The notes beneath the pieces are model-generated. The model had not been told where the DNA came from. It made no database searches and saw only the letters and a program-made list of their open reading frames with translations. Both the position numbers and the translations under genes were made by a program. Below, piece by piece: positions 7,577 through 16,467 of a stretch of DNA of 64,000 nucleotides. This DNA is from Chloroflexota bacterium. Its GTDB lineage: Bacteria > Chloroflexota > UBA11872 > VXNJ01. The stretch's first letter is position 1, and each line of letters starts with the position of its first letter. Where the stretch lies: positions 1 to 64,000 of the forward strand of contig VXNJ01000006.1 in assembly GCA_009840625.1 (NCBI GenBank), written 5' to 3'.

Positions 7577-9943
7577 TTAGCGCAAATCGACGACGGTGAC
7601 CCCGTCTCCGCCCTCCGACGGCGGTCCCATCGCATAGTCCTTGACCAGCGGGTGATTGCGCAGGTGCCCGCGCACCGCGTCGCGCAGGGCGCCCGAGCCC
7701 AGTCCGTGGACCAGGACCACGCTGCGGCGGTTCATGGCGATCGCGCGGTCCAGGTGGCGATCGACCTCGACGCCGGCGTTGTCGGGGAAGACGCCGTGCA
7801 GATCGACCCGGTAAGGCACCGGATTGGTCGGCGTCCGCGGGGGCCTTCGCGACGTCGGGGCGTCCGGTCCACGACCGGTGACGCGCAGGATCGCATCCGC
7901 CGGCACGCGCTGCCGCAGGCCACCCACGACGACCAGGAATTCAGCGCCGCCGCGGTGCACCGAGAGGATGCGTCCGGACTGCTGATGTCCGACTAGCTCC
8001 ACCCGATCCCCGGGTTTGGCGCTCGCGCGGGGGGCCCGCCGCAGGCGCGGCGTGGAATCGGCGGGCTGCGCGGGCGCGGAGACTTCATCGTGTTCGGCTT
8101 GGCGCCGGCGCGCCTCGCGGGCGATGCCACGGACCGATTCCAGGTTGCCGCCGGCGGCCGCGCGGGCCTGGCGCCGGGCCAGCGCCTCCATTTCCCGCAG
8201 CAACCTTCGCGAGGCGGCCCGCTGACGGCTCAGTTCGTCTTCGAACCGGCGCTGGCGCTCGGCGATCTCGCGCTCGGTCCCGGCCAGTTGCGATTGCGCC
8301 TCGCGGCGGGCCGCGTCCGCCTCGGAACGGGCCATTGCCGATTCCTCACGCTGCCGGCGCATATCGGACAGGAGTGCGTCCAGATCTCGCTGCTCCGACG
8401 CAATTCCGGAGCTGGCGCGATCACAGACGCTCGCGGGAATTCCGCTCCGGCGGGCGATTTCCAGCGCGTGCGATGAACCGGCCACCCCGATGTGCAGCCG
8501 GTATTTGGGAAGCAGGGTCTCAGGATCAAATTCCACGCTCGCCGTCTGCGACCGGGCGTGGGATATGGCGTAGTGCTTTAAATCGCCGAAGTGGGTCGTG
8601 GCCACGACCGCGGTGCCCCGCCCGGTGAGTTCGTCGATGATCGCGGCGGCCAGCGCCGCCCCCTCGGCCGGGTCGGTGCCGGCGCCGATTTCATCGGCCA
8701 AGACCAGTGAACGCGGACCGGCCCGGCGCAGGGCGTCGGCCAAGCTACGCATGTGCGAGCTGAAGGTGCTCAGGTTCTGGGTGATGCTCTGCTGATCTCC
8801 GATATCGGCGAAGACGCGGTCGAAAACCGTCACCACGGACCCGGGCGCGGCCGGCAGCTGCAAACCGCAGGCAGCCATCAGGTGGAGCAGGCCGACGGTC
8901 TTGAGCGCGACCGTTTTGCCGCCCGCGTTGGAGCCGGTGATAACCAGCGCGCGGAAGCCCTCACGCTCCCCCAGGCGCACGTCGATCGGCACCGCTTCGT
9001 CCCCCAGCAGGGGGTGGCGGGCGGCTTTCAGGTCGAACCGGTTGGAATCGACGATGCCCGGCCTGACCGCCTGTTGCAGCAGCGCGAGCTTGCCGCGGGC
9101 GAGGATCAGGTCCAGCGCGCTGGCCAGCCGCCAGTTCGCGGCCACGGCATCAGCGCTCTCGCGCACCCTTTCCGAGAGCCTGGCCAGCACCCGGCGCTCT
9201 TCGCTGCGGGCGCCAGATTGCAGGGAGCGTAGCTGATTGTTGGTCTCGACCATATCCAACGGCTCCACGTAGGCGGTTGCTCCGCTGGCGGAAAGGTCAT
9301 GCACAACTCCCGGGACCTGGCGCTGCGATTCGCGCCGCAGCGGTATCACGTAACGACCGCCGCGCACCGTGAAAATCGTCTCCGACAGCACTCCCTGCGG
9401 GCCCAGGCGGGCGACCAGCTTGCCGAATCCGGTCTCGAGGTCCGCCCGCCGGACGCGGATCTGGGCACGCAGACTGGCAAGTTCGTCGGACGCCTGGTCG
9501 CGCACCCGGCCGTGCTGATCGATTACCCGGTCGATGGCGCCGGCCAGCGATTGCAGCGGGTCAATGCGGCCGGCGCGCCGCGCCAAATCCGGCGCCTGGC
9601 CGCACTCCGCCAGCGCCCGCCCGAACCGGTGAAACGCCGAGATCGAACCGCGCAGCTGCAGCAATTCGGCCTGGTCCAGGACCGCGCCGATCCTGGCGCG
9701 CTCCAGGACGGGCTCGATTTCTTCCGGGCCGCTGCAGGCCAGACCGGGAACCTTGGCCAGCACCGCCACCGCCTCGGCGGTCTCCTGCTGGAGGCGTTCG
9801 ACGTCTACGGCGGACCCGGCCGGTTCTAGGGCCAGGGCCAGGGCGACCGAGCCACCGAAACCGCAGCATTCGGCCAGCGCCGAGAGCACGGCCGGCAATT
9901 CGAGCGCCACGGCGCTCGGGACGGGGCCGGCCGGCTCTGTCAC
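7577..9943 (-). CDS. mutS2: Endonuclease MutS2 with C-terminal Smr domain
   Basis: The MutS2 family acts in suppression of recombination and, in Firmicutes, in rescue of collided ribosomes. The 788 residues contain helical clamp and lever regions, an ABC-type ATPase with Walker A GSNAGGKT at 337-344, the signature region STFSSHM, Walker B LVLADEIGAGTDP and the switch histidine in ATTHFGDLK. A coiled-coil follows (about 510-620). The last ~80 residues form an Smr nuclease domain with VDLHG and HGLGSGALR. No mismatch-recognition domain I is present, which separates it from MutS1. The GTG at 9943 lies 2 bases after the M23 gene stop, so the two are co-transcribed. Confidence 0.94.
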   Translation of the reverse strand: MTEPAGPVPSAVALELPAVLSALAECCGFGGSVALALALEPAGSAVDVERLQQETAEAVAVLAKVPGLACSGPEEIEPVLERARIGAVLDQAELLQLRGSISAFHRFGRALAECGQAPDLARRAGRIDPLQSLAGAIDRVIDQHGRVRDQASDELASLRAQIRVRRADLETGFGKLVARLGPQGVLSETIFTVRGGRYVIPLRRESQRQVPGVVHDLSASGATAYVEPLDMVETNNQLRSLQSGARSEERRVLARLSERVRESADAVAANWRLASALDLILARGKLALLQQAVRPGIVDSNRFDLKAARHPLLGDEAVPIDVRLGEREGFRALVITGSNAGGKTVALKTVGLLHLMAACGLQLPAAPGSVVTVFDRVFADIGDQQSITQNLSTFSSHMRSLADALRRAGPRSLVLADEIGAGTDPAEGAALAAAIIDELTGRGTAVVATTHFGDLKHYAISHARSQTASVEFDPETLLPKYRLHIGVAGSSHALEIARRSGIPASVCDRASSGIASEQRDLDALLSDMRRQREESAMARSEADAARREAQSQLAGTEREIAERQRRFEDELSRQRAASRRLLREMEALARRQARAAAGGNLESVRGIAREARRRQAEHDEVSAPAQPADSTPRLRRAPRASAKPGDRVELVGHQQSGRILSVHRGGAEFLVVVGGLRQRVPADAILRVTGRGPDAPTSRRPPRTPTNPVPYRVDLHGVFPDNAGVEVDRHLDRAIAMNRRSVVLVHGLGSGALRDAVRGHLRNHPLVKDYAMGPPSEGGDGVTVVDLR

Positions 9944-9945
9944 CG

Positions 9946-11604
9946 CTATCCCACCGTGGCGGGCGGCTGCGGATCCGCGGGTTCGTCTTCCAGTTCCGCG
10001 TCCCGGTCCGCGAGCGGAACCCCGAATTTGAGCGAATCGGGGTCCAGGAAGGAATTCGGGTCGACGGGAATCCCGAAGACGTGGACTTCCCAGTGCAGGT
10101 GCGGTCCGGTGGAACGTCCGGTTGATCCCACGGTCCCGATCTCGTCGCCGGCCGCCACCCGGTCACCGGGCTCGACCGAGAAATCTTCCAAGTGCGCCAG
10201 CACCGAGAACACGCCCAGTCCGTGATCGATGACCACGGTGCGGCCGTAAATCACAAGGTCCAAAGTACCGGCCACCGTCCCCGGCGCCGGGGCCAGGATC
10301 GGGTCATCCAAATCGCCCGCGTAATCGATGCCGAGGTGCAGGAGCATTTCTTCGCGGAGGGCGACGGTGCGCCGATCGCCGAACCCCGCGGTCACCCGGC
10401 CGGGCACCGGGGCTTGGAAAGGCTCTGCAAAAAGCGGCCGGAGGGTTACCGGAGCCACCGTCTCTTGCAGCGCGGCCTTGTCGGCGGCCTCCACTTCAGG
10501 GTCGAATAGCAGTTCGAGATCTCCGGTCACCCCAACCAGTTCGTAAGTTTCATATTCCAATTCCTCGATCTCCACCCGCACCGACTCGGCGAGGACCGGT
10601 CCGGCCCCGATGGTTTCCAGGTCCAGCGTTGTCGCCCCCGGCTCCTGGTCTACCGGGATCGGGACCAGCAAGTGCTGGGAGTCCCCGATGCAGAAGGAGA
10701 CCGTTGGGTTCCCGGCCGCCCGAACCTGGGCGGCCGTGCCGCTGACTTCCACCAGCGTCGGCGATCCTGCCCTGGCCGGCAGGGCGGCGGCGTGCAGAGC
10801 GTCGCCGGGGCGTACCGGCGGCGAAATTGGATCCGTCGCCGATTCCGGCAACAGTCCGAACTCCTTGGCAATGTCGCCGGTGTTGGCCAGGACCGCCTGG
10901 CCCACCGGACCGCCGATTCCGGGTACGTTCCACACCTGGATGATTTGCCGCTGGCTGCGCAGCACCCGGACCGGGCCGAAGTCCTCGTAGCTGACCGGCA
11001 GTCCGTATAGTTCGAGCCATCGTGGTTCCTTGAGGAAGAACTCCCTGATCACCTCGTCGACGGCCAGAAGTTGCAGGTGGTTCTGGACGATGTGGGCGAA
11101 ATCTTCGGGATCGGCCGGGTCCAGTCCGCGGTCGGCGGCGAGCGGGAAATAGAAGGGAACCTGGCGCTGCGCGTACAGGTCGGTGTCGGCCCCGATCCGG
11201 CCCAGCCAGTCGACCGTATTGGCATAGTTGGCTCGGTCGCCGCCGATCGGCCACTGCAGGATTGCTTTCTGAAATGCCTGGTAGATGAACCCGTCCTGCA
11301 GGAATCGCCGCGAAACCGGATAACCGAGCGCGTGCTCGCCGCCACCGGCGCGGAAGGCGCTCAGGAACCGCGCGTCGGCATCGTCACGAACAAAAAACCC
11401 CAGCCCGGTGTCCGACCCGGTTTGGGCGAAGAAGTGTTCGTCGGCGGCGGCGTATTCGAGCGACGGCAGGCAACCGGTGGAGAGCGCCGCGGCCGGCTGC
11501 GGGATCAGCAGCAGCGCGGCGGCCAGCAGCGCCACGGGCGCCAGCAGGTGAATGCGCCGGCGCCGGCAGCGGCCCCGGCCGCAAAGGCCAAAGTGCAAGT
11601 TCAA
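9946..11604 (-). CDS. Secreted M23 metallopeptidase with N-terminal LGYP-type repeat region
   Basis: A cell-wall or envelope endopeptidase of the LytM/M23 fold. An Arg-rich N-terminus and hydrophobic segment (about residues 19-40, ending AAA) form a signal peptide. Residues ~45-220 hold an extracellular repeat region with the pattern HFFAQTG, GGEHALGYPVSRRF and YQAFQKAILQW, a style common in Chloroflexota surface proteins (recalled, not searched). The catalytic M23 domain is C-terminal (about 400-525) with the zinc ligands in HLGIDYAG and HLHWE, preceded by GR.TAGFGDRR. An acidic, Pro-rich tail ends the protein. Its ATG overlaps the stop of the PASTA gene as ATGA. Confidence 0.88.
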   Translation of the reverse strand: MNLHFGLCGRGRCRRRRIHLLAPVALLAAALLLIPQPAAALSTGCLPSLEYAAADEHFFAQTGSDTGLGFFVRDDADARFLSAFRAGGGEHALGYPVSRRFLQDGFIYQAFQKAILQWPIGGDRANYANTVDWLGRIGADTDLYAQRQVPFYFPLAADRGLDPADPEDFAHIVQNHLQLLAVDEVIREFFLKEPRWLELYGLPVSYEDFGPVRVLRSQRQIIQVWNVPGIGGPVGQAVLANTGDIAKEFGLLPESATDPISPPVRPGDALHAAALPARAGSPTLVEVSGTAAQVRAAGNPTVSFCIGDSQHLLVPIPVDQEPGATTLDLETIGAGPVLAESVRVEIEELEYETYELVGVTGDLELLFDPEVEAADKAALQETVAPVTLRPLFAEPFQAPVPGRVTAGFGDRRTVALREEMLLHLGIDYAGDLDDPILAPAPGTVAGTLDLVIYGRTVVIDHGLGVFSVLAHLEDFSVEPGDRVAAGDEIGTVGSTGRSTGPHLHWEVHVFGIPVDPNSFLDPDSLKFGVPLADRDAELEDEPADPQPPATVG

Positions 11605-12764
11605 CCCTCGGCGCGGTATCCGACGACCAGCAGGACGCTCGCGCCCAGTTGAACCCGTCGTCCGGCCGGCACCGATTGGGCGCGGACCACCAGTTCGCGA
11701 TCGGGAATGGGTTCCGGGCTGACGATGCGTTCGATTGCAATGCCGGCCGCCCGACCGATTTCGCGCGCCCGCTCAAGCGGCAGGTCAACGAGGTCCGGGA
11801 CCTCCACCATGGGCCTCTGGTTGGCCCGGAGGAGCAGTTCTTCGCCAACCGGCAGGATCGTCCCCGGGGCCGGCGATTGCTCAAGCACGATGCCCAACGG
11901 CAGGCCGGCAACGTAGCTTTCACCGTCGGCGACTGCCTCGAATCCGTAGGCGGCCGCGCGCCGCAACGCCAGTTCCACGTCGAGCCCGGCAAGGTCGGGC
12001 ACGGCCTGCAGGCGCAGACCGGCGTTGTAGGTAAGCGTCACCCGGGCGCCCGGTTCGATTTCGGCCCCCGGCTCCGGGAATTGTTCGGATACGACCCCGA
12101 CCGGGAGGTCGGGATGGTGGATAGGAACGGTTTCGGCCACGTAACCGGCCTCGGTGAGCTGGCTTTGGGCCGCCTCGACGTTCTGGCCGATCACCGATCC
12201 GAGAGCGATGCTCTCGGCCCCGGCGGCGACCCGCACCAGGACGCTCTCGCCGGGGGCCAGCAGGACTCCGGCGGCCGGATCCTGGCCAAGCACCCGGTTC
12301 GGTTCGGCGCCCTCGTCGGTCACCGGCTCAACCACCAGCTCCAGGCCCAGCGCATCGATCGCGCCGCGGGCTTCGATCAGCGACCTCCCGGTCAGCAGCG
12401 GCGCGGAGACTTCCGCTCCGGGACCGCTGTCGACCAGCGGCTCGAACGCATAACCGAGCTCGTCGGCCAATCGCGTCAACGGGCCGGCCGGATTGAGATC
12501 GAGCGAGTAGATGAATCCAAAGGTCAGAATCGCGCAGGCCAGCGAAACCGCGACCATCCAGCCGTTTATGCGGTAGTTGCGGGATTCGTGGCGCGGGCGC
12601 TGCGGCAGGCCGATCCGGCGGGCGCGCAGCTGATCGAGGACACGCCGACTGGCCCGATCCGACCTGGCCGACCCCATCCGCCTGAGGCGGAATCTCCGGT
12701 CCCTTTCCCGCCGGGGGGAATCTAGGGGGTGCGATCTGGCCAACTGCGGCAAGCCCCAAGGCAT
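11601..12764 (-). CDS. Membrane-anchored PASTA-domain protein without a kinase domain
   Basis: The 387 residues comprise a basic cytoplasmic N-terminus, one transmembrane segment (about 69-88, VAVSLACAILTFGFIYSL) and about four PASTA repeats in the outside part. The repeats are recognisable by G....A...L...GL and a Q.P.AG..L.PG..V.V pattern repeated from about residue 115 to the end. PASTA repeats bind peptidoglycan stem peptides or beta-lactams and usually occur on Ser/Thr kinases or PBPs; neither domain is present here. The start is uncertain: ATG 12764 or ATG 12677. It lies between rnc and the M23 peptidase, with ATGA coupling to the peptidase, and suggests a wall-sensing or scaffolding partner. 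Confidence 0.82.
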   Translation of the reverse strand: MPWGLPQLARSHPLDSPRRERDRRFRLRRMGSARSDRASRRVLDQLRARRIGLPQRPRHESRNYRINGWMVAVSLACAILTFGFIYSLDLNPAGPLTRLADELGYAFEPLVDSGPGAEVSAPLLTGRSLIEARGAIDALGLELVVEPVTDEGAEPNRVLGQDPAAGVLLAPGESVLVRVAAGAESIALGSVIGQNVEAAQSQLTEAGYVAETVPIHHPDLPVGVVSEQFPEPGAEIEPGARVTLTYNAGLRLQAVPDLAGLDVELALRRAAAYGFEAVADGESYVAGLPLGIVLEQSPAPGTILPVGEELLLRANQRPMVEVPDLVDLPLERAREIGRAAGIAIERIVSPEPIPDRELVVRAQSVPAGRRVQLGASVLLVVGYRAEG

Positions 12765-12824
12765 CGAATCGGCACCGCCAAGCCGGTGCCCGTATTCCGG
12801 TGGCCGCGCCCTGGCACGGCCCCG

Positions 12825-13640
12825 CTAGCGCGCCGAGCGGCTGCGGCGAAGTTCCTTCTCCAGGACCCGGATCGCACGACCGGCCGCCGTTTGCTCGGCG
12901 CCGCGCACGGTCTTTCCGGAGGCCGAGGAGAGGTCGCGCCCATCGAGGACGACCGCCACTGAAAACGTTGGCGCGTGCGCCGGTCCGCGGGTGTTGATCA
13001 GTTCGTAACGCGGTTGCTGGCGGAACTCCGACTGGGTCAATTGCTGGAGGCGCGACTTGTTGTCGGTCGGCAGTTGCCGCCCGCGCTCGACGGACGTCCC
13101 GGACTGGCCGTTTCGTCCCGGAATCTGCAGCGGTGGTCCGCCGGCAACATGGTGGTTGACCCGCAGCAGTTCCTCGAAAAACGGCTGCAGCACCCGCTTG
13201 ACCTGGCCCAGTCCGTAATCCGAATCCAGGTAAATCGCCCCGATGATTGCTTCGAAACTGCGGCCGGCGACGCCTTTCTGGTTTCGTTTCTTGGACAAGT
13301 CAAGGCCCGATCCGACCACCACGTAGCGGTAGAGCCCGATTTTTTCGGCCATCGCGGCCAGGGCGGTGAGGCTGACCAGGTCCTTGCGGACGTTGGTCAT
13401 TTCGCCTTCGTCCATTTGCGGAAAGCGGGCGTACAGGTCATCGGTCGCGGCCAGATTCAGGGCCGAATCGCCGAGGAATTCCATCCGTTCGTAGGAATCG
13501 AGGCTGCTCAGATGACGGTCTTCGTTGATCGCCGAGCGATGGGTGACGGCGCGCCGCAGCAGGCTAATGTCCTGGAACCGATATCCCAGCTTGCGTTCCA
13601 GGGTCCCGAGTTCGCCGCCGTTCTCCGATTCGCCCTCCAC
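12825..13640 (-). CDS. rnc: Ribonuclease III (conserved core; true start probably upstream)
   Basis: RNase III cleaves double-stranded RNA in rRNA maturation and mRNA decay. From the first conventional start, GTG 13640, the product is 271 residues. The signature ERMEFLGDSAL puts E54 and D58 at two catalytic metal positions. The second acidic block is RSFEAIIGAIYLD, giving E130. By eye against E. coli Rnc, the Asp normally three residues before that Glu is Arg127 here. A double-stranded-RNA-binding domain occupies about 192-262. The gap before the dsRBD (about 155-190) is Gly/Asn-rich. The reading frame stays open for another 97 codons upstream; see the separate extension entry. Downstream is the PASTA gene. 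Confidence 0.93.
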   Translation of the reverse strand: MEGESENGGELGTLERKLGYRFQDISLLRRAVTHRSAINEDRHLSSLDSYERMEFLGDSALNLAATDDLYARFPQMDEGEMTNVRKDLVSLTALAAMAEKIGLYRYVVVGSGLDLSKKRNQKGVAGRSFEAIIGAIYLDSDYGLGQVKRVLQPFFEELLRVNHHVAGGPPLQIPGRNGQSGTSVERGRQLPTDNKSRLQQLTQSEFRQQPRYELINTRGPAHAPTFSVAVVLDGRDLSSASGKTVRGAEQTAAGRAIRVLEKELRRSRSAR

Positions 13641-13931
13641 CCGCGACGGGCGGCGCGGGCGTCCCGGGGAGCGATCGCGATCGCGGGCGGAGCGTACCTG
13701 CGACGTTCCGTTTCGGCCCGCCTGGCCCCGCGAACCGCGCCGCGAACTGGCGCGGGTGCTGCCACGCGAACTGCCGCGCGAGCCGCCGTTGCTGCGCGAG
13801 CTTGTACGGGGACGCCTGCCGCGCCGGCTCGGGGGTCGCGACCGGCTGGGTTTTAGGGGAGCCGCCGGCTCCGGTGCCGGGTCCGCTTTGGCGGGACCGG
13901 CCAGACCGATTGAGCGGAGCAGGTTTTTCAG
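13641..13931 (-). other. In-frame Arg/Ser/Gly-rich N-terminal extension of RNase III with CTG start
   Basis: The rnc frame is open from a stop just inside the end of ilvE down to GTG 13640 and contains no ATG, GTG or TTG. The CTG at 13931-13929 overlaps the ilvE stop as CTGA. Reading from it gives KNLLRSIGLAGPAKADP, then an Ala/Pro stretch. A disordered basic segment follows with 24 Arg and 18 Ser in 97 codons (SSR, GSR, GSSR and SRR repeats), joining directly to the RNase III core. The result would be a 368-residue protein. The GC-rich, stop-free frame, the protein-like first 25 residues and the CTGA overlap support translation. No strong Shine-Dalgarno is visible. It could instead be an untranslated spacer. 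Confidence 0.55.
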
Positions 13932-14896
13932 AGTCTCGTCGCCACCCGATCAGGTGTGGCGGGCGTCAGCCAGTGCCGGTAAGCCTGGTTGCGCCCCTTA
14001 ACCACGTCGAAGTAGATGTTCTGCATCTGGCGCGTTATGGGTCCGACATCGCCGTTGCCGATCGATCGGCCGTCGAGGTGGGAAACGGCCGAGATCTGGG
14101 CGCCGGTTCCGCACAGGAACAGCTCGTCACAGCTGTAGAGTTCGGTCCTGTCAATCGGCCGTTCGACCGTGTCCAAGCCGAGTTCCCGGGCGGCCAGCTC
14201 GATGACGGTTGCGCGGGTTATTCCCTCGAGGATGTTTTCGGATACAGCCGGCGTGACCAGGTGGCCGTCGCGAACGATGAACAGGTTTTCGCCGGTTCCC
14301 TCGCTGACGTGGCCGGCGGCGGTGAGCATGATCGCCTCGTCGTACCCGTTTTGCTCGGCCTCGGTCTTGGCCAATGCCGAATTTATGTAAAGACCGGTGG
14401 CCTTCGAACGTGCCGGGATCATGTTGTCGTCGATCCGGACCCAGGCCGAAATGCAGCATCTGATGGGCGCATTGACGTCCAGGTAGTCGCCGAAGGGGGC
14501 GGCGAACAGGCAAAAATCGTCTTCGAGATTGGATACCTGCCCGTTGGCGTCGCGCCGCACCATGCTCAGACCGATGGTGGTGGAGGCCTTGTACACGATC
14601 GGCCGGACGTACACGTCGGTGGTGAACCCGCAGCGCTGAATGATCTGCTGGGTGATTTCACAGAGTTCGTCGACCGTGTATTCGAGCGTGAGCAGAAGCA
14701 TCCGCGCCGAGCGGTGCAAACGTTCGAAATGCTCGGGCAGCCGGAACAGATAGACCTGTTTTTCTTCCTCGCTCCAGTAGCCGCGTATCCCCTCGAAGCA
14801 ACCGGTGCCGTAGTTGAAGGCGTGGGTCCCGATGCTCACGCGGGCATCTTCCAACGGTACAAACTCGCCCTTGAAAAAGGCCCAACTGTCAGCCAA
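13928..14896 (-). CDS. ilvE: Branched-chain amino acid aminotransferase
   Basis: A PLP enzyme of fold type IV that carries out the last step of Leu, Ile and Val synthesis with glutamate. The 322 residues contain the N-terminal GTHAFNYGTGCFEGIRGY block, the PLP-lysine K165 in ARSKATGLY, then YDEAIML and SEGTGENLFIV. The phosphate-binding GTGAQISAV region is near residue 270. The length and the GDVGPITRQMQ.IYFDVVKG end match IlvE rather than D-amino acid aminotransferase. It is physically apart from the ilv-leu block at 38.7-48.5 kb. Its stop overlaps the proposed CTG start of the rnc extension. Confidence 0.94.
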   Translation of the reverse strand: MADSWAFFKGEFVPLEDARVSIGTHAFNYGTGCFEGIRGYWSEEEKQVYLFRLPEHFERLHRSARMLLLTLEYTVDELCEITQQIIQRCGFTTDVYVRPIVYKASTTIGLSMVRRDANGQVSNLEDDFCLFAAPFGDYLDVNAPIRCCISAWVRIDDNMIPARSKATGLYINSALAKTEAEQNGYDEAIMLTAAGHVSEGTGENLFIVRDGHLVTPAVSENILEGITRATVIELAARELGLDTVERPIDRTELYSCDELFLCGTGAQISAVSHLDGRSIGNGDVGPITRQMQNIYFDVVKGRNQAYRHWLTPATPDRVATRL

Positions 14897-14963
14897 AGTG
14901 AACTCGCCCGGTTAGCGGTGAAGGGTCGGCGGCGGCGATCTCATGAAAAAGACGGCGCGGTTT

Positions 14964-15506
14964 CTAGCTGAAAAATTCTATATGGGTTTTGTCAATCAGG
15001 CGCCGGGCCTCTTCGGGGCCGAAGACCGCCCTGCTCATCAGGATCAGATCGCCGCGCAGGTCGACCAGGTGGGCAAACTGGGCAAACCCCCACTTTCCGT
15101 ACAGCGTCCGAGCGTAGCGGTTGGGTTGATCTACGGCGATGACAAGTTCGCTGCGGCCTTGCTCGCGGGCCAACCGGGATGCCCCCAGGACCAGGGCGAG
15201 TCCCATTCCCCGGCGCCGGTTGTCGGGGTGCACGAAGAGGGTGTGTAGGTAGCACTGGATGCGGTCGTCGGAGAACTTGGGATCGCTGCCCCGGAACCGG
15301 ATCCAGATCTGGCCCTTGATCCGTCCGTCGACTTCACCGACCAGCGTTTTTTGGACTCCGCCGGCCACGTCGTCGAAGTAGCGCCGCAGCAGGAATTGAC
15401 CGTCCGGCTGGGTTGTCGACTCCCACAGTTTGGCCAGCTCCGGCAAATCGGCACGGGAACCGGGCCGGATCACCGCGCAGGCGGTCTCCGATTCGGCTTC
15501 CGGCAT
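14964..15506 (-). CDS. GNAT-family N-acetyltransferase
   Basis: The 180-residue product has a GNAT fold. The acetyl-CoA-binding motif A segment reads LFVHPDNRRRGMGLALVLGASRLARE, containing R-R-x-G-M-G, and motif B is DQPNRYARTLYGKWGF. The acceptor substrate cannot be read from sequence. Its ATG (15506) overlaps the stop of the upstream DUF6062-like gene as TAATG, so the two are translationally coupled. Confidence 0.85.
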   Translation of the reverse strand: MPEAESETACAVIRPGSRADLPELAKLWESTTQPDGQFLLRRYFDDVAGGVQKTLVGEVDGRIKGQIWIRFRGSDPKFSDDRIQCYLHTLFVHPDNRRRGMGLALVLGASRLAREQGRSELVIAVDQPNRYARTLYGKWGFAQFAHLVDLRGDLILMSRAVFGPEEARRLIDKTHIEFFS

Positions 15507-16390
15507 TAGTCCCCCGGTCGCCAGGCCGAAAGACCCTTGCCGCCGCTGACGATGGCCAGGACCCTGGTGAGCGCGGCGCGCTCCTCCGGCGTGATCGCCT
15601 CCTGGCTAAAGCGATAGTCGGCCTTGCGGACGATTTCATCGAGCAGATCGTAGAGTTCGCGCCAGCGCTCGACTTCGCCGCCGGCGACCAGCTTGGCCGC
15701 CGCGTCGTCGGCGGCCGAGGCGATCACCAGTTGCAAGTGGGGCAGGCACAATCCGTCGCAGTCGCGGTAGCGCTCGATAAGCATCTCATCGCCCGCGTAG
15801 TCGGCAAACGTGGCCGCGTAGCGTCGTTCGGCCCTGAATTGCTCCACGCAGACCGGGCACGGCTGCGGAGTCCTGAAAGCCCCGCCGCGCCGCAGCCGAC
15901 CGCGCCAGTCGCGCAGCAGCCGGAAAAGCCAGCCCGGCAGGCGTCGGTTTGGCGAATCGGGATCGTACGCGTCCAGCTGCCGACCCAGGTTCTTGATGAT
16001 GTCGGCGTAGGTGATCGCCAGTCCGAGGGCATCGCGCTGATCGGGCAGCCGCCAGGCGTGGGTGTTGCAGAAGCCGTTGGCTTCGCGTACGGTCGCGCGG
16101 ATGTCGACGTCGGTCACGTTGTCGGAGCAGTAGACGGTCAGGTAATGGTCAGCGATCCGCAGCCCCAGCCGGCAGATGGGGCAACCGTCTTCCAGCATTG
16201 CCTCGTAGAGTTCGGCGAAGCTGGGTTCTCGGCTGCTGAAGCGCGGATCGGACCAGTCGATCTCGGGACGCTCCGGTCGGCGACGCCCGGAGTAGTCGGT
16301 GAAGTAGGAGCGCGCTGCGATTGCGGTTGCTCCGATCGTTGAATGCTGGCGACGGGCGGCCGCCGGCCGGGCTCGAATGGCCAATTTCAT
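15506..16390 (-). CDS. DUF6062-like Cys/His-rich protein
   Basis: From ATG 16390 the product is 294 residues; a TTG at 16420 would add ten. Two similar half-sites each pair a CPxC with a CxxH: CPICRLGLRIADHYL then FCNTHAWRL, and later CPVCVEQFRAE then LCLPHLQL. This layout suggests a duplicated zinc-binding or thiol module. It resembles DUF6062 proteins often seen in Chloroflexota (recalled, not searched). No signal peptide or catalytic motif is recognised. It starts a minus-strand unit with the GNAT gene and diverges from the Lon-like gene 77 bases away. Confidence 0.6.
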   Translation of the reverse strand: MKLAIRARPAAARRQHSTIGATAIAARSYFTDYSGRRRPERPEIDWSDPRFSSREPSFAELYEAMLEDGCPICRLGLRIADHYLTVYCSDNVTDVDIRATVREANGFCNTHAWRLPDQRDALGLAITYADIIKNLGRQLDAYDPDSPNRRLPGWLFRLLRDWRGRLRRGGAFRTPQPCPVCVEQFRAERRYAATFADYAGDEMLIERYRDCDGLCLPHLQLVIASAADDAAAKLVAGGEVERWRELYDLLDEIVRKADYRFSQEAITPEERAALTRVLAIVSGGKGLSAWRPGD

Positions 16391-16467
16391 AGACTGCGAT
16401 TGATTTTCCCAAGTCGCCAAGACAGCGCGCCGACAGGCCCCGGGCTAACCGACCGCAGGATCAATTG

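Noticed and set aside
7577-9943. Assignment as MutS1 mismatch-repair protein
   Set aside because: There is no mismatch-recognition domain, and the C-terminal Smr domain is diagnostic of MutS2.
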